A stretch of DNA of 11,543 nucleotides from Saprospiraceae bacterium (GTDB lineage: Bacteria > Bacteroidota > Bacteroidia > Chitinophagales > Saprospiraceae): contig SCUG01000141.1 in NCBI GenBank assembly GCA_004297645.1, positions 1-11,543 on the forward strand. The letters run 5' to 3'. The position numbers were made by a program, and so were the translations under genes. The notes beneath the pieces are model-generated. The model was not told the DNA's origin. It saw only the letters and a program-made list of their open reading frames with translations, and ran no database searches. Below are positions 1-7,407 of this stretch, piece after piece. How positions within the stretch are numbered: the stretch's first letter is position 1; each line of letters begins with the position of its first letter.

Positions 1-5
1 AATTC

Positions 6-73
6 TTCAACACTGAGGCACAGAAACACAGAGTTGAGTTTGGTTCTCTGTGCCTCCGTGTCTCTGTGTTGAA
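6..73. repeat. Imperfect 28-bp inverted repeat (hairpin)
   Basis: The arms 6-33 and 46-73 match at 23 of 28 positions when one is reverse-complemented, and are separated by a 12-nt loop. The sequence is built from CACAGAG / CTCTGTG units (for example CTCTGTGCCTCCGTGTCTC). It lies in non-coding DNA at the window edge. It could be a dispersed intergenic palindrome or the 3' hairpin of a gene outside the window; there is no clear T tail, so a terminator is not favoured. Confidence 0.65.
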
Positions 74-185
74 ATAAAAATTGTCAAGCTAATTCCAGCG
101 TTGACTTATGATACAGCCTCAAAAGAACATCTTATTTCGAACACGTTACTTAAGTGATAATACTTCGTTGAAATAGTGGTCACGT

Positions 186-256
186 TCCCGATAGGTATCG
201 GGACTGGCTATGCTCCCATTTTCCCACCTTCCCGACGTACAGCCGGGACAGGCTGT
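186..256. repeat. Pair of short palindromes in intergenic DNA
   Basis: Two perfect palindromes sit close together: TCCCGATA-GG-TATCGGGA (186-203), and ACAGCC-GGGACA-GGCTGT (239-256). The DNA between them is C-rich. This looks like a small composite intergenic repeat. No coding sequence supports any open frame here, and the rest of bases 1-415 shows nothing recognisable apart from the first hairpin and the promoter candidate before 416. Confidence 0.5.
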
Positions 257-373
257 CTCATCAAAAGATTGTCAAATTTTCCCTCGAAACCCAAAACTCC
301 AACAAGCGCTAAGAATTCTTTGCTTGTCACTCCTTTTTTGATGCAACATAAAACCACTTGGCATTCAACTTTA

Positions 374-381
374 TAGTTTTG
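374..381 (+). promoter_or_regulatory. Candidate -7 element for the DUF2141 gene
   Basis: TAGTTTTG matches the Bacteroidota -7 consensus TAnnTTTG fully. It lies 34 bp before the ATG at 416, giving a short leader. A TTG at 358-360 is the only -33-like element, and its 13-bp spacing is shorter than the usual 19-21, so the promoter may be weak or need help. Confidence 0.4.
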
Positions 382-415
382 CAAACTGCTATTTAGGCCA
401 ACAAAATGACACTGG

Positions 416-838
416 ATGAAAGGGAAAGGTCTGTTCCTTTATTTCTTGAGCTTCGTACTAACCTCTGCCGGTTTAGCTCAGGACGGCTATGAGCTAACGG
501 TATCGGTAAAGAATATAAAGAACCAAAAGGGAAAAGTCAGGATATGCCTTACCAACAAAAAAGCGGACTTTCTAAATGATTGTTACCGCTCCAGGGATGT
601 AGCTGCCGGTGGCAAGACGGTCACAGCGAATTTTAAAAACATCCCGGCAGGAGAATACGCGGTAGCGGCGTACCACGATGAGGATGAAAATGGTGAACTC
701 AACAAAAATGGTCTGTTCGGGATACCCAGCGAAGACTATGGTTTTTCAAATAACCCGCATGCTTTTTTCGGCCCGCCCAATTATGAGAAATGCACGTTTA
801 AGGTAGCCGCTGATACAATGATTGTGATAGGGTTGTGA
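416..838 (+). CDS. Secreted DUF2141 family protein
   Basis: The product is 140 residues. Residues 1-21 form a signal peptide: basic start (MKGKG), hydrophobic core, and a likely cleavage after Ala-Gly-Leu-Ala before QDGYELTVSV. The rest fits the DUF2141 family, a small beta-rich exported domain. It shows the family pattern of a strand with KGKVRICLTN, a central IPAGEYAVAAYHDEDENGELNKNGLFGIPSEDYGFSN-type block (residues about 76-112; acidic, Gly/Asn-rich), and FGPPNYEKCTFKV near the end. No enzyme function is known for the family. The gene stands alone on the plus strand and converges with the carotenoid operon: its TGA (836-838) touches the crtYcd stop. A role at the envelope, perhaps linked to pigment, is only a guess from position. 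Confidence 0.85.
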   Translation: MKGKGLFLYFLSFVLTSAGLAQDGYELTVSVKNIKNQKGKVRICLTNKKADFLNDCYRSRDVAAGGKTVTANFKNIPAGEYAVAAYHDEDENGELNKNGLFGIPSEDYGFSNNPHAFFGPPNYEKCTFKVAADTMIVIGL

Positions 839-1549
839 CTACATCACCTCCTTTCTTTCCCGTCCGGCCGTCAGCCGCCATTCATAAGCCGTCACCACCA
901 GTAACAATAGAAGAAACCCATAGACAATGTCTTCTACGGGAATCGTGCCTGCCCGGATGCCGAGGGTTTCGGCATTGTTATACCAGACCACCTGTCCATC
1001 AATACCGCTGCCGGTCAGGATTCCATTGGTGAGGAAAAAGAAGGGAAGCACCAGCAGGTAAGTCAGGTAGAAATATCCTAAGTAAGGGCTTTTGAAAACA
1101 AAAACATGAAGAAGGAGAATGAAGGCTGTGGCCAGAAACGTGAGCGATGTGTACCATTTATCAAGGTGCAGGCCTGCAATAATCGAGAGGGCAATGGCCA
1201 GCAAAACAGAGAAGGCTGGTGCATAAACCTGGAGCCGGTCTTTTTTTACCAGTACCTTCAGGCAATGATAGGTGAAAGTGCTGGCGTAGGGTATGCACAC
1301 AAAAAACAGCACCTCTTCCAGCGGCAGGTTGAGCAAATAGATGCTGGTCAGATATCGCTCAGTGAAGCCCCATACGCCCATGTTTGTGAACCAAATGTCC
1401 CAGGCGAGGAATCCCAAACCCACCAACAGGCAAGCAGGGAAGAATGCGCCCCACGTACGGTCGAATCTCAACTTTGGATGAAAGCTGAAAAGAAACGGAA
1501 CGGAGAGCGAGCCTAAGTTGACCAACAAATAAGTGAAGGATTCTGGCAT
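839..1549 (-). CDS. crtYcd: Lycopene beta-cyclase, fused CrtYc-CrtYd type
   Basis: This 236-residue polytopic membrane protein fits the fused form of the heterodimeric CrtYc/CrtYd lycopene cyclases. It would close the two ends of lycopene to give beta-carotene in the inner membrane, acting between CrtI and CrtZ. Two homologous halves of about 115 residues each carry the family acidic motif: PLEE at residues 76-79 and PVED at 204-207. About six to seven hydrophobic helices are visible. The start is the ATG at 1549, 30 bp after the crtZ stop. It is the last gene of the carotenoid operon, and its TAG stop abuts the stop of the convergent DUF2141 gene with no base between. It is not the flavin-dependent CrtY or CrtL type, since no dinucleotide-binding motif is present. 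Confidence 0.92.
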   Translation of the reverse strand: MPESFTYLLVNLGSLSVPFLFSFHPKLRFDRTWGAFFPACLLVGLGFLAWDIWFTNMGVWGFTERYLTSIYLLNLPLEEVLFFVCIPYASTFTYHCLKVLVKKDRLQVYAPAFSVLLAIALSIIAGLHLDKWYTSLTFLATAFILLLHVFVFKSPYLGYFYLTYLLVLPFFFLTNGILTGSGIDGQVVWYNNAETLGIRAGTIPVEDIVYGFLLLLLVVTAYEWRLTAGRERKEVM

Positions 1550-1579
1550 TTTTCAAAACGACATTATGGGTTTCACCAA

Positions 1580-2041
1580 TTAGCTTTTGGAGGCCTCCCT
1601 GTAATACCGCCACGGCACCCAGAGCATCCCGAAACATTCGCCATCTTCTTTTCCAAGGTGTTTGTGGTGGATTTTGTGGGCTTTGCGGATAGCTCTGAAA
1701 TAGGGGTGATTAGTACGGTGAAAAACCCTGAACCGCTGATGGATGAAAATATCGTGCACCAGGAAATAAGCGATGCCATACAAAGTAATGCCTGCTCCCA
1801 TCCACAGCCGGGGGTCAAACCAGCCTGAGCGGGAGCCGGAGAAAATAAAAAGAATCCCCGGCACGGCGAAAATCAGAAAGAAGAAATCGTTTTTTTCAAA
1901 AAATCCTTGATTCTCCGGCTGGTGGTGGTCGCGGTGCAAGCTCCACAACAACCCGTGCATGGCGTATTTGTGGGTGAACCAGGCGACACCTTCCATGCAA
2001 ATGGCGGTGAACAGGACGATGAGAATAGATTGAACTATCAT
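1580..2041 (-). CDS. crtZ: Beta-carotene 3-hydroxylase (CrtZ)
   Basis: The 153-residue product belongs to the fatty acid hydroxylase superfamily of membrane di-iron enzymes. It adds hydroxyls to the beta-ionone rings, turning beta-carotene into zeaxanthin via cryptoxanthin. All four histidine clusters are visible: HX4H (H24-H29), HX2HH (H36, H39, H40), HX4H (H96-H101) and HX2HH (H122, H125, H126). Hydrophobic helices lie at about 3-20, 52-68 and 80-98. The length is normal for bacterial CrtZ. The ATG at 2041 overlaps the phrB stop in an ATGA junction, which suggests translational coupling. crtYcd follows after 30 bp. Since CrtZ is present and no crtW is in the window, zeaxanthin is the expected end product of the genes seen here. 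Confidence 0.95.
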   Translation of the reverse strand: MIVQSILIVLFTAICMEGVAWFTHKYAMHGLLWSLHRDHHQPENQGFFEKNDFFFLIFAVPGILFIFSGSRSGWFDPRLWMGAGITLYGIAYFLVHDIFIHQRFRVFHRTNHPYFRAIRKAHKIHHKHLGKEDGECFGMLWVPWRYYREASKS

Positions 2042-3402
2042 GAGTTTTGGTATTTTATGCCACCGTTTTTCAAACGAATAGCCGTATCTGAAAAATGCTT
2101 TGTAAGCGCCCGTTGATAAGCTTCCAGCACACGCTTTCGTGCCATCTGGTGCTCCACGATGGGAGGGGGGTAATCACGGGTTTCGAGTTCGGGTACCCAT
2201 TTTCGCAGGTAGGCTTCTTTTGGGTCAAATTTTTTTGCTTGGCTGGCAGGGCTGAAAATGCGAAAATAAGGGGCGGCATCGCAGCCAGTACCTGCCGCCC
2301 ATTGCCAGTTGCCATTGTTGCTGGCCAACTCATAGTCAAGCAGTTTTGTGGCAAAGTAAGCCTCGCCCCAGCGCCAGTCGGTGAGCAAGTGTTTCGTCAG
2401 GAAGCTGGCAGCCACCATGCGCACCCGGTTGTGCATGAATCCCGTGGCATTCAGCTCTCTCATGCCTGCGTCCACGAGCGGGTAGCCCGTCCTGCCTTCG
2501 CACCATGCATGAAATTCCACCTCGTCATTCCGCCATTCGATAGTCTCATAAGCGGGTTTGAAACATTGGCTCACCACCTTTGGAAAATGCCAAAGTATCA
2601 TCTGAAAGAACTCGCGCCATACCAACTCATTGAGAAACGTCTCGCTGTTTGACCGGGCTTGTGCCACCAATTGCCTTATGCTAATGGTGCCGAACCGAAG
2701 GTGCAAGCCCAAACGGCTGGTGCCGTCCCTGGCAGGGAAATCACGGGTTTTAGTATAATCCTCCAACAGGTCATTCTCAACTGTAGTGTTTGGGAAATCA
2801 AATCGGGATTTCTGGAACCCCATTGATTCCAAAGAGGGCATTGGGGCTGGCTCCTCTTTTAAAAGGTGCTGCCATTTTCCCGCCAGCGAAAATTCTTTCA
2901 GCGGCACGGAGCCGAGTGCCGTCTTCCACTTCTTACTGTACGGAGTAAAAACAGTGTAAGGCGTGCCGTCATCTTTCAGGATTTCTGATTTTTCAAAAAT
3001 CACATGGTCTTTGAAGGTGCAAAATGCGATGCCTTTTGATGCCAGCAACTGCTCGATGCCGGTGTCCCTTTTACGGGCATAAGGCTCATAATCGGTGTTG
3101 GCGAAAACGGCGGCTACCCGATATTTTTCTGTCAAAAATTGGAACACCCCGGCAGGGCTTCCAAAATGGATTTCCAGCCGGCCACCTTTTTGCTCGATGG
3201 CTTTTTTCAACTTTTCGGCTTCGCGGTAAATGAAGTTTACCCTCCGGTCAGCCCTGTCTTCAATGCTGTCGAGAATATTCGTATCGAAAATAAAAACTGG
3301 CAGCACTGGCCATTCGCCCGACAGGGCGGCGGAAAGCGCCGGATTGTCAAACAACCTCAAATCACGGCGGAACCAAAACAAACTCACCTTTTCCATGGGC
3401 AT
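2038..3402 (-). CDS. phrB: Class I deoxyribodipyrimidine photolyase
   Basis: The product (454 residues from the ATG at 3402) repairs UV-induced cyclobutane pyrimidine dimers with blue light. The N-terminal antenna domain (about residues 5-165) begins with the typical LFWFRRDLRLFDNPAL. The C-terminal FAD domain (about 200-435) carries GRTGYPLVDAGMREL (303-317), MHNRVRM (323-329), a Trp-rich electron-transfer region (W343, W345, W366, W368), and NNGNWQWAAGTG followed by DAAPYFRIF near 362-383. These match bacterial class I CPD photolyases more than CRY-DASH proteins. The ATG shares one base with the crtB stop (TGATG), and the stop overlaps the crtZ start (ATGA). A longer TTG start at 3405 is less likely. 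Its place inside the carotenoid genes fits light-controlled expression under CarH, as known for phr genes near carH/litR elsewhere. Confidence 0.93.
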   Translation of the reverse strand: MPMEKVSLFWFRRDLRLFDNPALSAALSGEWPVLPVFIFDTNILDSIEDRADRRVNFIYREAEKLKKAIEQKGGRLEIHFGSPAGVFQFLTEKYRVAAVFANTDYEPYARKRDTGIEQLLASKGIAFCTFKDHVIFEKSEILKDDGTPYTVFTPYSKKWKTALGSVPLKEFSLAGKWQHLLKEEPAPMPSLESMGFQKSRFDFPNTTVENDLLEDYTKTRDFPARDGTSRLGLHLRFGTISIRQLVAQARSNSETFLNELVWREFFQMILWHFPKVVSQCFKPAYETIEWRNDEVEFHAWCEGRTGYPLVDAGMRELNATGFMHNRVRMVAASFLTKHLLTDWRWGEAYFATKLLDYELASNNGNWQWAAGTGCDAAPYFRIFSPASQAKKFDPKEAYLRKWVPELETRDYPPPIVEHQMARKRVLEAYQRALTKHFSDTAIRLKNGGIKYQNS

Positions 3403-4238
3403 CAATACCTGTTGAATGAAAAACTGAGCATGCAGCTACAAGTCAGCCACAACTTTCGCAGGTTGGATATCCTGATGCGCTCTTGCATGATGCGACTGGC
3501 CGACACGGCCTTTATTTTTTGGAAAAGGGCGGAGTAATAAACGTAAGCCGTGTAAACGCCAAGTCTGGCTGCCCGTGGCAATTGACGGATGCCAATCAAA
3601 GCCTGGCGAAAGTCTTCCTGGATTTCCTTTTCGATATTTCGCTTTTGGTGTTCGTCGAAGTTGTCGAAATAGATGCCTGGAAAATAACTCCGCCCCAGCC
3701 CCTCATAGTCATCCTGAAAGTCGCGCAAAAAGTTGACTTTCTGAAATGCTGCCCCTAAGCGCATGGCGTAAGGCTTGAGCTGTTCGTAATACTGCTGGCT
3801 GCCATCGGTAAAAACCCGGAGGCACATCAGCCCGACTACTTCTGCCGAGCCGAGGATGTACTGCTGGTATTCGACAGCACTATATTTGCGCTTATCCAAA
3901 TCCATTTCCATGCTTTTCAGGAAGGTGTCTATTAAGCTGCGTTCGATGTGGTAGCGGTTCACCACTTCCTGGAAGCTGTTCAAAATCGGATTGACACTGA
4001 TGCCGGCGTCAATGGCTCCGTAGGTATCTTTTTTTAGCTCAGCTAAAAGTCTCACTTTATCGTAGCCATGAAAGCTGTCCACGATTTCATCGGCGAGCCG
4101 GACATAGCCGTATATGGCATAAATAGGCTCATGAATTTTTCGGTCGAGCATGAAAATGCCCAACGAAAAACTGGTGCTGTATTGGTTGGTGACCAACTTG
4201 CTGGTTTTTTTGGAGAGGATATCAAATGTTGATTTCAT
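3402..4238 (-). CDS. crtB: Phytoene synthase
   Basis: This 278-residue all-helical protein belongs to the squalene/phytoene synthase family. It condenses two geranylgeranyl diphosphates head to head into phytoene, the first committed step of C40 carotenoids, at the membrane surface. Both Asp-rich, Mg-binding motifs are visible: DEIVD at residues 50-54 and DFQDD at 173-177 (in VNFLRDFQDDYEGLGRSYFP). YSTSFSLG near residue 20 and YVRLADEIVD are also typical. The Cys-rich tail (LTCSCML) is unremarkable. The ATG at 4238 lies 24 bp after the crtI stop, and the stop overlaps the phrB start. The coupling to CrtI and CrtZ makes a squalene-synthase role unlikely. Confidence 0.94.
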   Translation of the reverse strand: MKSTFDILSKKTSKLVTNQYSTSFSLGIFMLDRKIHEPIYAIYGYVRLADEIVDSFHGYDKVRLLAELKKDTYGAIDAGISVNPILNSFQEVVNRYHIERSLIDTFLKSMEMDLDKRKYSAVEYQQYILGSAEVVGLMCLRVFTDGSQQYYEQLKPYAMRLGAAFQKVNFLRDFQDDYEGLGRSYFPGIYFDNFDEHQKRNIEKEIQEDFRQALIGIRQLPRAARLGVYTAYVYYSALFQKIKAVSASRIMQERIRISNLRKLWLTCSCMLSFSFNRY

Positions 4239-4262
4239 GATGAATAGATTGAGCGGTTTGTG

Positions 4263-5741
4263 CTACTTTACCTTTGAGGATTCTTTTGCAATGAGGCTGG
4301 CTACGACTTGGCCAGAGATGATGGAGGGTGGTACTCCCGGCCCCGGTGTGGTCAATTGGCCTGCATAGAAAAGATTCTTCACTTTTGGGCTTCTCATTTT
4401 TGGTTTGAAAATGGCCGTTTGGAATAGGGTATTAGCCAAGCCGTAGGCATTGCCTTTATAGGCGTGATAATCCTGTTGGAAATCAGTCAGAGAGTAATTC
4501 CGGTTGAAAATAATACTGGAGCGGACAGGTTCGCCGCAATGTGTTTCTAACCGCTCCATCACCTGGTCGAAGCAGGCTCTCCGCAATTCCGGGGTGTCCT
4601 CCAAACCGGGAGCAAGCGGCACGAGCAGGAATAGGTTTTCCATACCTTCCGGCGCCACCGATGGGTCGGTTTTGGTGGAGCAACACAGGTAGAAAAGGGG
4701 GCGGTCCGGGTAGCTTGGGGTTTTATAAATAGCCCTGGCATGGGCCTGGAAATCTGCGTCGAAGAACAGGTTGTGATGTTGCAGGTTATTGAGTTTTTTA
4801 TTGACGCCTAAGTAGAATATCAGTGCGGAGGGCGCCATGACCCTGGTATTCCAGTATCGTTCAGTGTATTGGCGGTGAGGGGCCTTCAACAAGTGCTGCT
4901 CGACGTGATGGTAATCAGCGGCTCCAACCACAAAGCTGGCTGGGAAAAATCCTTTTTTGGTTTGAAGTCCCTTTGCCTTGTTACCCTCCACCACGATCTG
5001 TTCTACCTCTGCCGAAGTTTTTATTTCCACACCAAGTTCTGTAGCAATTTTCGCCATTGCATCCACCATGTTATACATGCCGCCCATCGGGTACCAAGTG
5101 CCCTGGGCCAAAGCCGCGTAGTTCATCAGGCTATAAAGCGCCGGGGTATCCTGCGGCATGGCTCCCAGGAACAACATTGGAAATTCCATGAGTTGAATGA
5201 GTTGCGGGTGCCGGAAGTATTTACGTACGTATTTACTGAACGACTGGAAAACTCCCATCCGAAACAAACTTTTCAGCAGGCGCAAATCAAAGAATTCGCT
5301 CAGGCTCAGGCCTGGTTGGTACACCAAATCCCGCATGCCTACCTCGTACTTGTAGGCAGCTTCTTTCAGGAAAGAGCGCAATTTTTCGGCACTTCCTGGC
5401 TCCAGTTTCTCGAAAACCTGATAAATGGCTGGCAACCCGGCCGGGATAGAAAGGGATTCGCCTTTTCCAAAATTAATGACAAAGCCAGGGTCGAGTTTTT
5501 TCAACTCAAAAAAGTCTTCCACTTCGTGCCCAAACCGTTGAACAAAAGCTTCGAAAACATCAGGCATCCAATACCAACTCGGCCCCATATCGAAATTGAA
5601 ACCGCTGGATTGGTATTGCCGTGCCCGGCCTCCGATGGTATTGTTTTTCTCGAAGATGGTCACTTCAAATCCTTTTTGAGCAAGGCAACAGGCAGCAGAG
5701 AGGCCCGCAAAGCCAGCGCCGGTGACGGCTATTTTTTGCAT
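4263..5741 (-). CDS. crtI: Phytoene desaturase (CrtI type)
   Basis: The 492-residue FAD-dependent oxidoreductase would introduce four double bonds into phytoene to give lycopene. The N-terminal Rossmann motif GAGFAGLSAACCLA (residues 8-21) is followed by the ribose-binding acidic residue in IFEKNNTIGGRA (29-40). The mid region has SALIFYLGVNKKL and PSYPDRPLFYLCCSTKTDPSVAPEG-type blocks typical of CrtI. The C-terminal FAD signature lies in NLFYAGQLTTPGPGVPPS, about residues 456-473. The start is the ATG at 5741; a short A-rich leader precedes it and no strong Shine-Dalgarno is seen. It is the first biosynthetic gene after carH, with a 95-bp gap that may hold its own promoter and operator. CrtN- or CrtD-like activity cannot be excluded by sequence alone, but the neighbours favour CrtI. 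Confidence 0.94.
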   Translation of the reverse strand: MQKIAVTGAGFAGLSAACCLAQKGFEVTIFEKNNTIGGRARQYQSSGFNFDMGPSWYWMPDVFEAFVQRFGHEVEDFFELKKLDPGFVINFGKGESLSIPAGLPAIYQVFEKLEPGSAEKLRSFLKEAAYKYEVGMRDLVYQPGLSLSEFFDLRLLKSLFRMGVFQSFSKYVRKYFRHPQLIQLMEFPMLFLGAMPQDTPALYSLMNYAALAQGTWYPMGGMYNMVDAMAKIATELGVEIKTSAEVEQIVVEGNKAKGLQTKKGFFPASFVVGAADYHHVEQHLLKAPHRQYTERYWNTRVMAPSALIFYLGVNKKLNNLQHHNLFFDADFQAHARAIYKTPSYPDRPLFYLCCSTKTDPSVAPEGMENLFLLVPLAPGLEDTPELRRACFDQVMERLETHCGEPVRSSIIFNRNYSLTDFQQDYHAYKGNAYGLANTLFQTAIFKPKMRSPKVKNLFYAGQLTTPGPGVPPSIISGQVVASLIAKESSKVK

Positions 5742-5836
5742 TGAATTCTTGTTTTAAAAAACCATTGTATTTGAAAGTACAGGCGCAACCAACGTCTTTG
5801 ATTTTGGATTTTCAGGGCAATAGCATGGCCGCCTTT
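5742..5836 (-). promoter_or_regulatory. carH-crtI intergenic region with possible operator
   Basis: This 95-bp gap is the widest in the run apart from the sigma-carH gap. It contains an imperfect 16-bp palindrome with outer half-sites TGTA (5766-5769) and TACA (5778-5781), 25 bp upstream of the crtI ATG, where a MerR-type repressor could block a promoter. No convincing TAnnTTTG element is found, so a promoter for another sigma factor, such as the ECF factor encoded upstream, is possible. This is inference from position. Confidence 0.35.
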
Positions 5837-6715
5837 TCACATGATTTGCATCAAATCTTCGGGGCGATACAGGTATTTTACATTCGGGAAATCTTGCAGT
5901 TGCGCCAACAAACCTTTCTCTCCTGCTACGAATATCGTCTGAGCCTCAAACCGTGTAATTAGCTGATGGAGGTAATCGTTGATTTCCGTTGCTGGCCGGT
6001 TGGCGATAAAAAAAGTAAGCAGTTTGTCCGCGCTTTTGTTGGCAGCCACTTCTAACAGGGAATCGAATGGCACGTTTTGCCCTAAGTAAATCACCTCGAA
6101 GCCCTGCGAGCGCAGCCAATAGTTGGCGAAGAGCAATCCGATTTCATGGTTTTCGCCTTCGGGCAGCCACAAAAGAAACCTGCCGGGTTTGGGTGCCGTG
6201 GGCATCAGTTGGTCTATGGCGCCGAACAGTTTTTGCCGGATGAGGTTGGAAGCAAAATGCTCGTGACCGGGGTGTACCTCCGAAACTGACCACATCAGTC
6301 CGATATTTTGGAGGAAAGGGTTTACCATTTTCATCATCGTTTCTTTCAGACCAAACCGGGTAGTGGCGGAGGCAAAAACCCGGTCAAATTCCTTCTCGTT
6401 GATGTCGAGCATGGCAGCGGTGAGGGCATTGATGTATGGTGCATAATCCAACGTTCCCACTTCCATCGTGTCAAAGGCTTTTTTAACTTCGGCCTGTAAT
6501 TCATGCTGGGCTAACTGCCCCACATGGCTGATTTTCCAGCCGCCATCCAGCAGGGTTTTTACGTTCAAAATTTTCCGTACATCGTCATCGCCATAGGTTC
6601 GTATGTTAGTGTTGGTTCGTTCCGGGGTCAGCAGGTCGTATCGTTTTTCCCAAATACGCAGGGTATGGGCTTTGATGCCTGAAATGCGTTCGAGGTCTTT
6701 TATAGAGTAGTACAC
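5837..6715 (-). CDS. carH: CarH/LitR-type B12-dependent light-sensing MerR regulator
   Basis: The 292-residue product has three parts. Residues 1-70 are a MerR winged helix-turn-helix (YSIKDLERISGIKAHTLRIWEKRY, then RTYGDDDVRKI). About 90-168 is the helical cap, with the Wx9EH motif (W142, E152, H153). About 178-292 is a Rossmann-like cobalamin domain, with ENHEIG (H190 as likely lower cobalt ligand) and LGQNVPFDSL. In Thermus and Myxococcus, CarH bound to adenosylcobalamin represses carotenoid genes in the dark and is disassembled by light. All key residues are kept here, so a working photoreceptor is likely; a light-independent CarA-like role is the alternative. The start is GTG at 6715, with no in-frame ATG that preserves the MYYSIKDL opening. 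It lies between the sigma gene and crtI, so it probably also controls its own transcription. Confidence 0.88.
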   Translation of the reverse strand: MYYSIKDLERISGIKAHTLRIWEKRYDLLTPERTNTNIRTYGDDDVRKILNVKTLLDGGWKISHVGQLAQHELQAEVKKAFDTMEVGTLDYAPYINALTAAMLDINEKEFDRVFASATTRFGLKETMMKMVNPFLQNIGLMWSVSEVHPGHEHFASNLIRQKLFGAIDQLMPTAPKPGRFLLWLPEGENHEIGLLFANYWLRSQGFEVIYLGQNVPFDSLLEVAANKSADKLLTFFIANRPATEINDYLHQLITRFEAQTIFVAGEKGLLAQLQDFPNVKYLYRPEDLMQIM

Positions 6716-6826
6716 AAGCGTATTGATAAATTAAAAGTGATGGATGCCGGTGGTGCCTTTGCGTAACCTTTATTGTTAATCAAAAGCGGAGAATAGTTGA
6801 ACAAATTTAGCGGAATCCCTTCCGTT
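6716..6826 (-). promoter_or_regulatory. Sigma-carH intergenic region
   Basis: This 111-bp gap holds two signals. First, a short stem CGGAA-TCCC-TTCCG (6811-6824) lies right behind the sigma stop; its T run (6825-6828) follows on the plus strand, so it is at best a weak terminator. Second, AGTTGAACAAA (6795-6805) recurs upstream of the sigma gene at 7443-7453. No clear TAnnTTTG promoter for carH is visible. Confidence 0.3.
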
Positions 6827-7381
6827 TTAATTCATTGAGGCCAGGTCATTGAACTGAAACCGGGATTTAAGCTTTGACTTTAACTCCTTCCTTGCGATAA
6901 ATATCCTGCTCTTAATAGTGCCCAGCGGCACATCGAACCTGTCGGCGATTTCCTGGTATTTGTAGCCTTCAAAGTGCATCTCAAATGGTATTCTGATGGG
7001 GTCTTCCAGTTCTTTGACCAGGGTGGTCAATTCTTTCATCATGACTTCGCTGGTGCCCATATTGCTGACTGTTTGCTCTCCTGAATTGATAAAGTGCAGG
7101 TTTTCGGTGCCGTCATAGAGGGTCCGCTGTTTAGCCTTGCGGCGGTAACCGTTGATGAAAATATTTTTCATAATGGTCATCAGCCATGCTTTGAAATTGG
7201 TGCCTTCATTGAATTTGTCCATGTTTTTAAACGCACGGAAGGCAGTTTCCTGGAACAGGTCCCTGGAATTTTCGAGATCCCGGGTGAGGGAGTACGCATA
7301 CGACTGAAGTATCGTGGTGTAATGATGGAACTTTGCATCGAACGCTGTTGAATTCACTCTCGATGGATTTTTGTTTAGCAT
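6827..7381 (-). CDS. ECF-type RNA polymerase sigma factor
   Basis: The product (184 residues) has the two-domain ECF layout. Sigma region 2 spans about 15-82, with SYAYSLTRDLENSRDLFQET at 27-46 and the promoter-melting stretch FKAWLMTIMKNIFINGYRRK at 63-82. Region 4 spans about 115-172, with the helix-turn-helix YKYQEIADRFDVPLGTIKSRIFIARKEL (140-167; G154, T155, S158 typical). The ATG at 7381 is chosen over a TTG at 7402, because a good promoter candidate (7408-7438) would start transcription near 7401 and the bases before 7381 are A-rich. No anti-sigma gene is adjacent. It heads the carH-crt run, so it may serve the light-response promoters, much as CarQ does in Myxococcus, though CarQ is paired with the anti-sigma CarR. 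The target promoters are unknown. Confidence 0.88.
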   Translation of the reverse strand: MLNKNPSRVNSTAFDAKFHHYTTILQSYAYSLTRDLENSRDLFQETAFRAFKNMDKFNEGTNFKAWLMTIMKNIFINGYRRKAKQRTLYDGTENLHFINSGEQTVSNMGTSEVMMKELTTLVKELEDPIRIPFEMHFEGYKYQEIADRFDVPLGTIKSRIFIARKELKSKLKSRFQFNDLASMN

Positions 7382-7407
7382 TTTTTTGATTTCATTAAAC
7401 AATACAG

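Noticed and set aside
176..376. 66-codon plus-strand frame
   Set aside because: It reads through two palindromic repeats and gives a Pro-rich, motif-free peptide; not supported as a gene.
4869..5744. 291-codon open frame on the plus strand
   Set aside because: It lies wholly antisense to crtI, whose protein is a clear family member. The plus-strand frame shows no domain and is a shadow.
6811..6828. CGGAA-TCCC-TTCCG stem as terminator of the sigma gene
   Set aside because: The stem is only 5 bp, and the T run follows it on the plus strand, whereas the sigma gene is on the minus strand.
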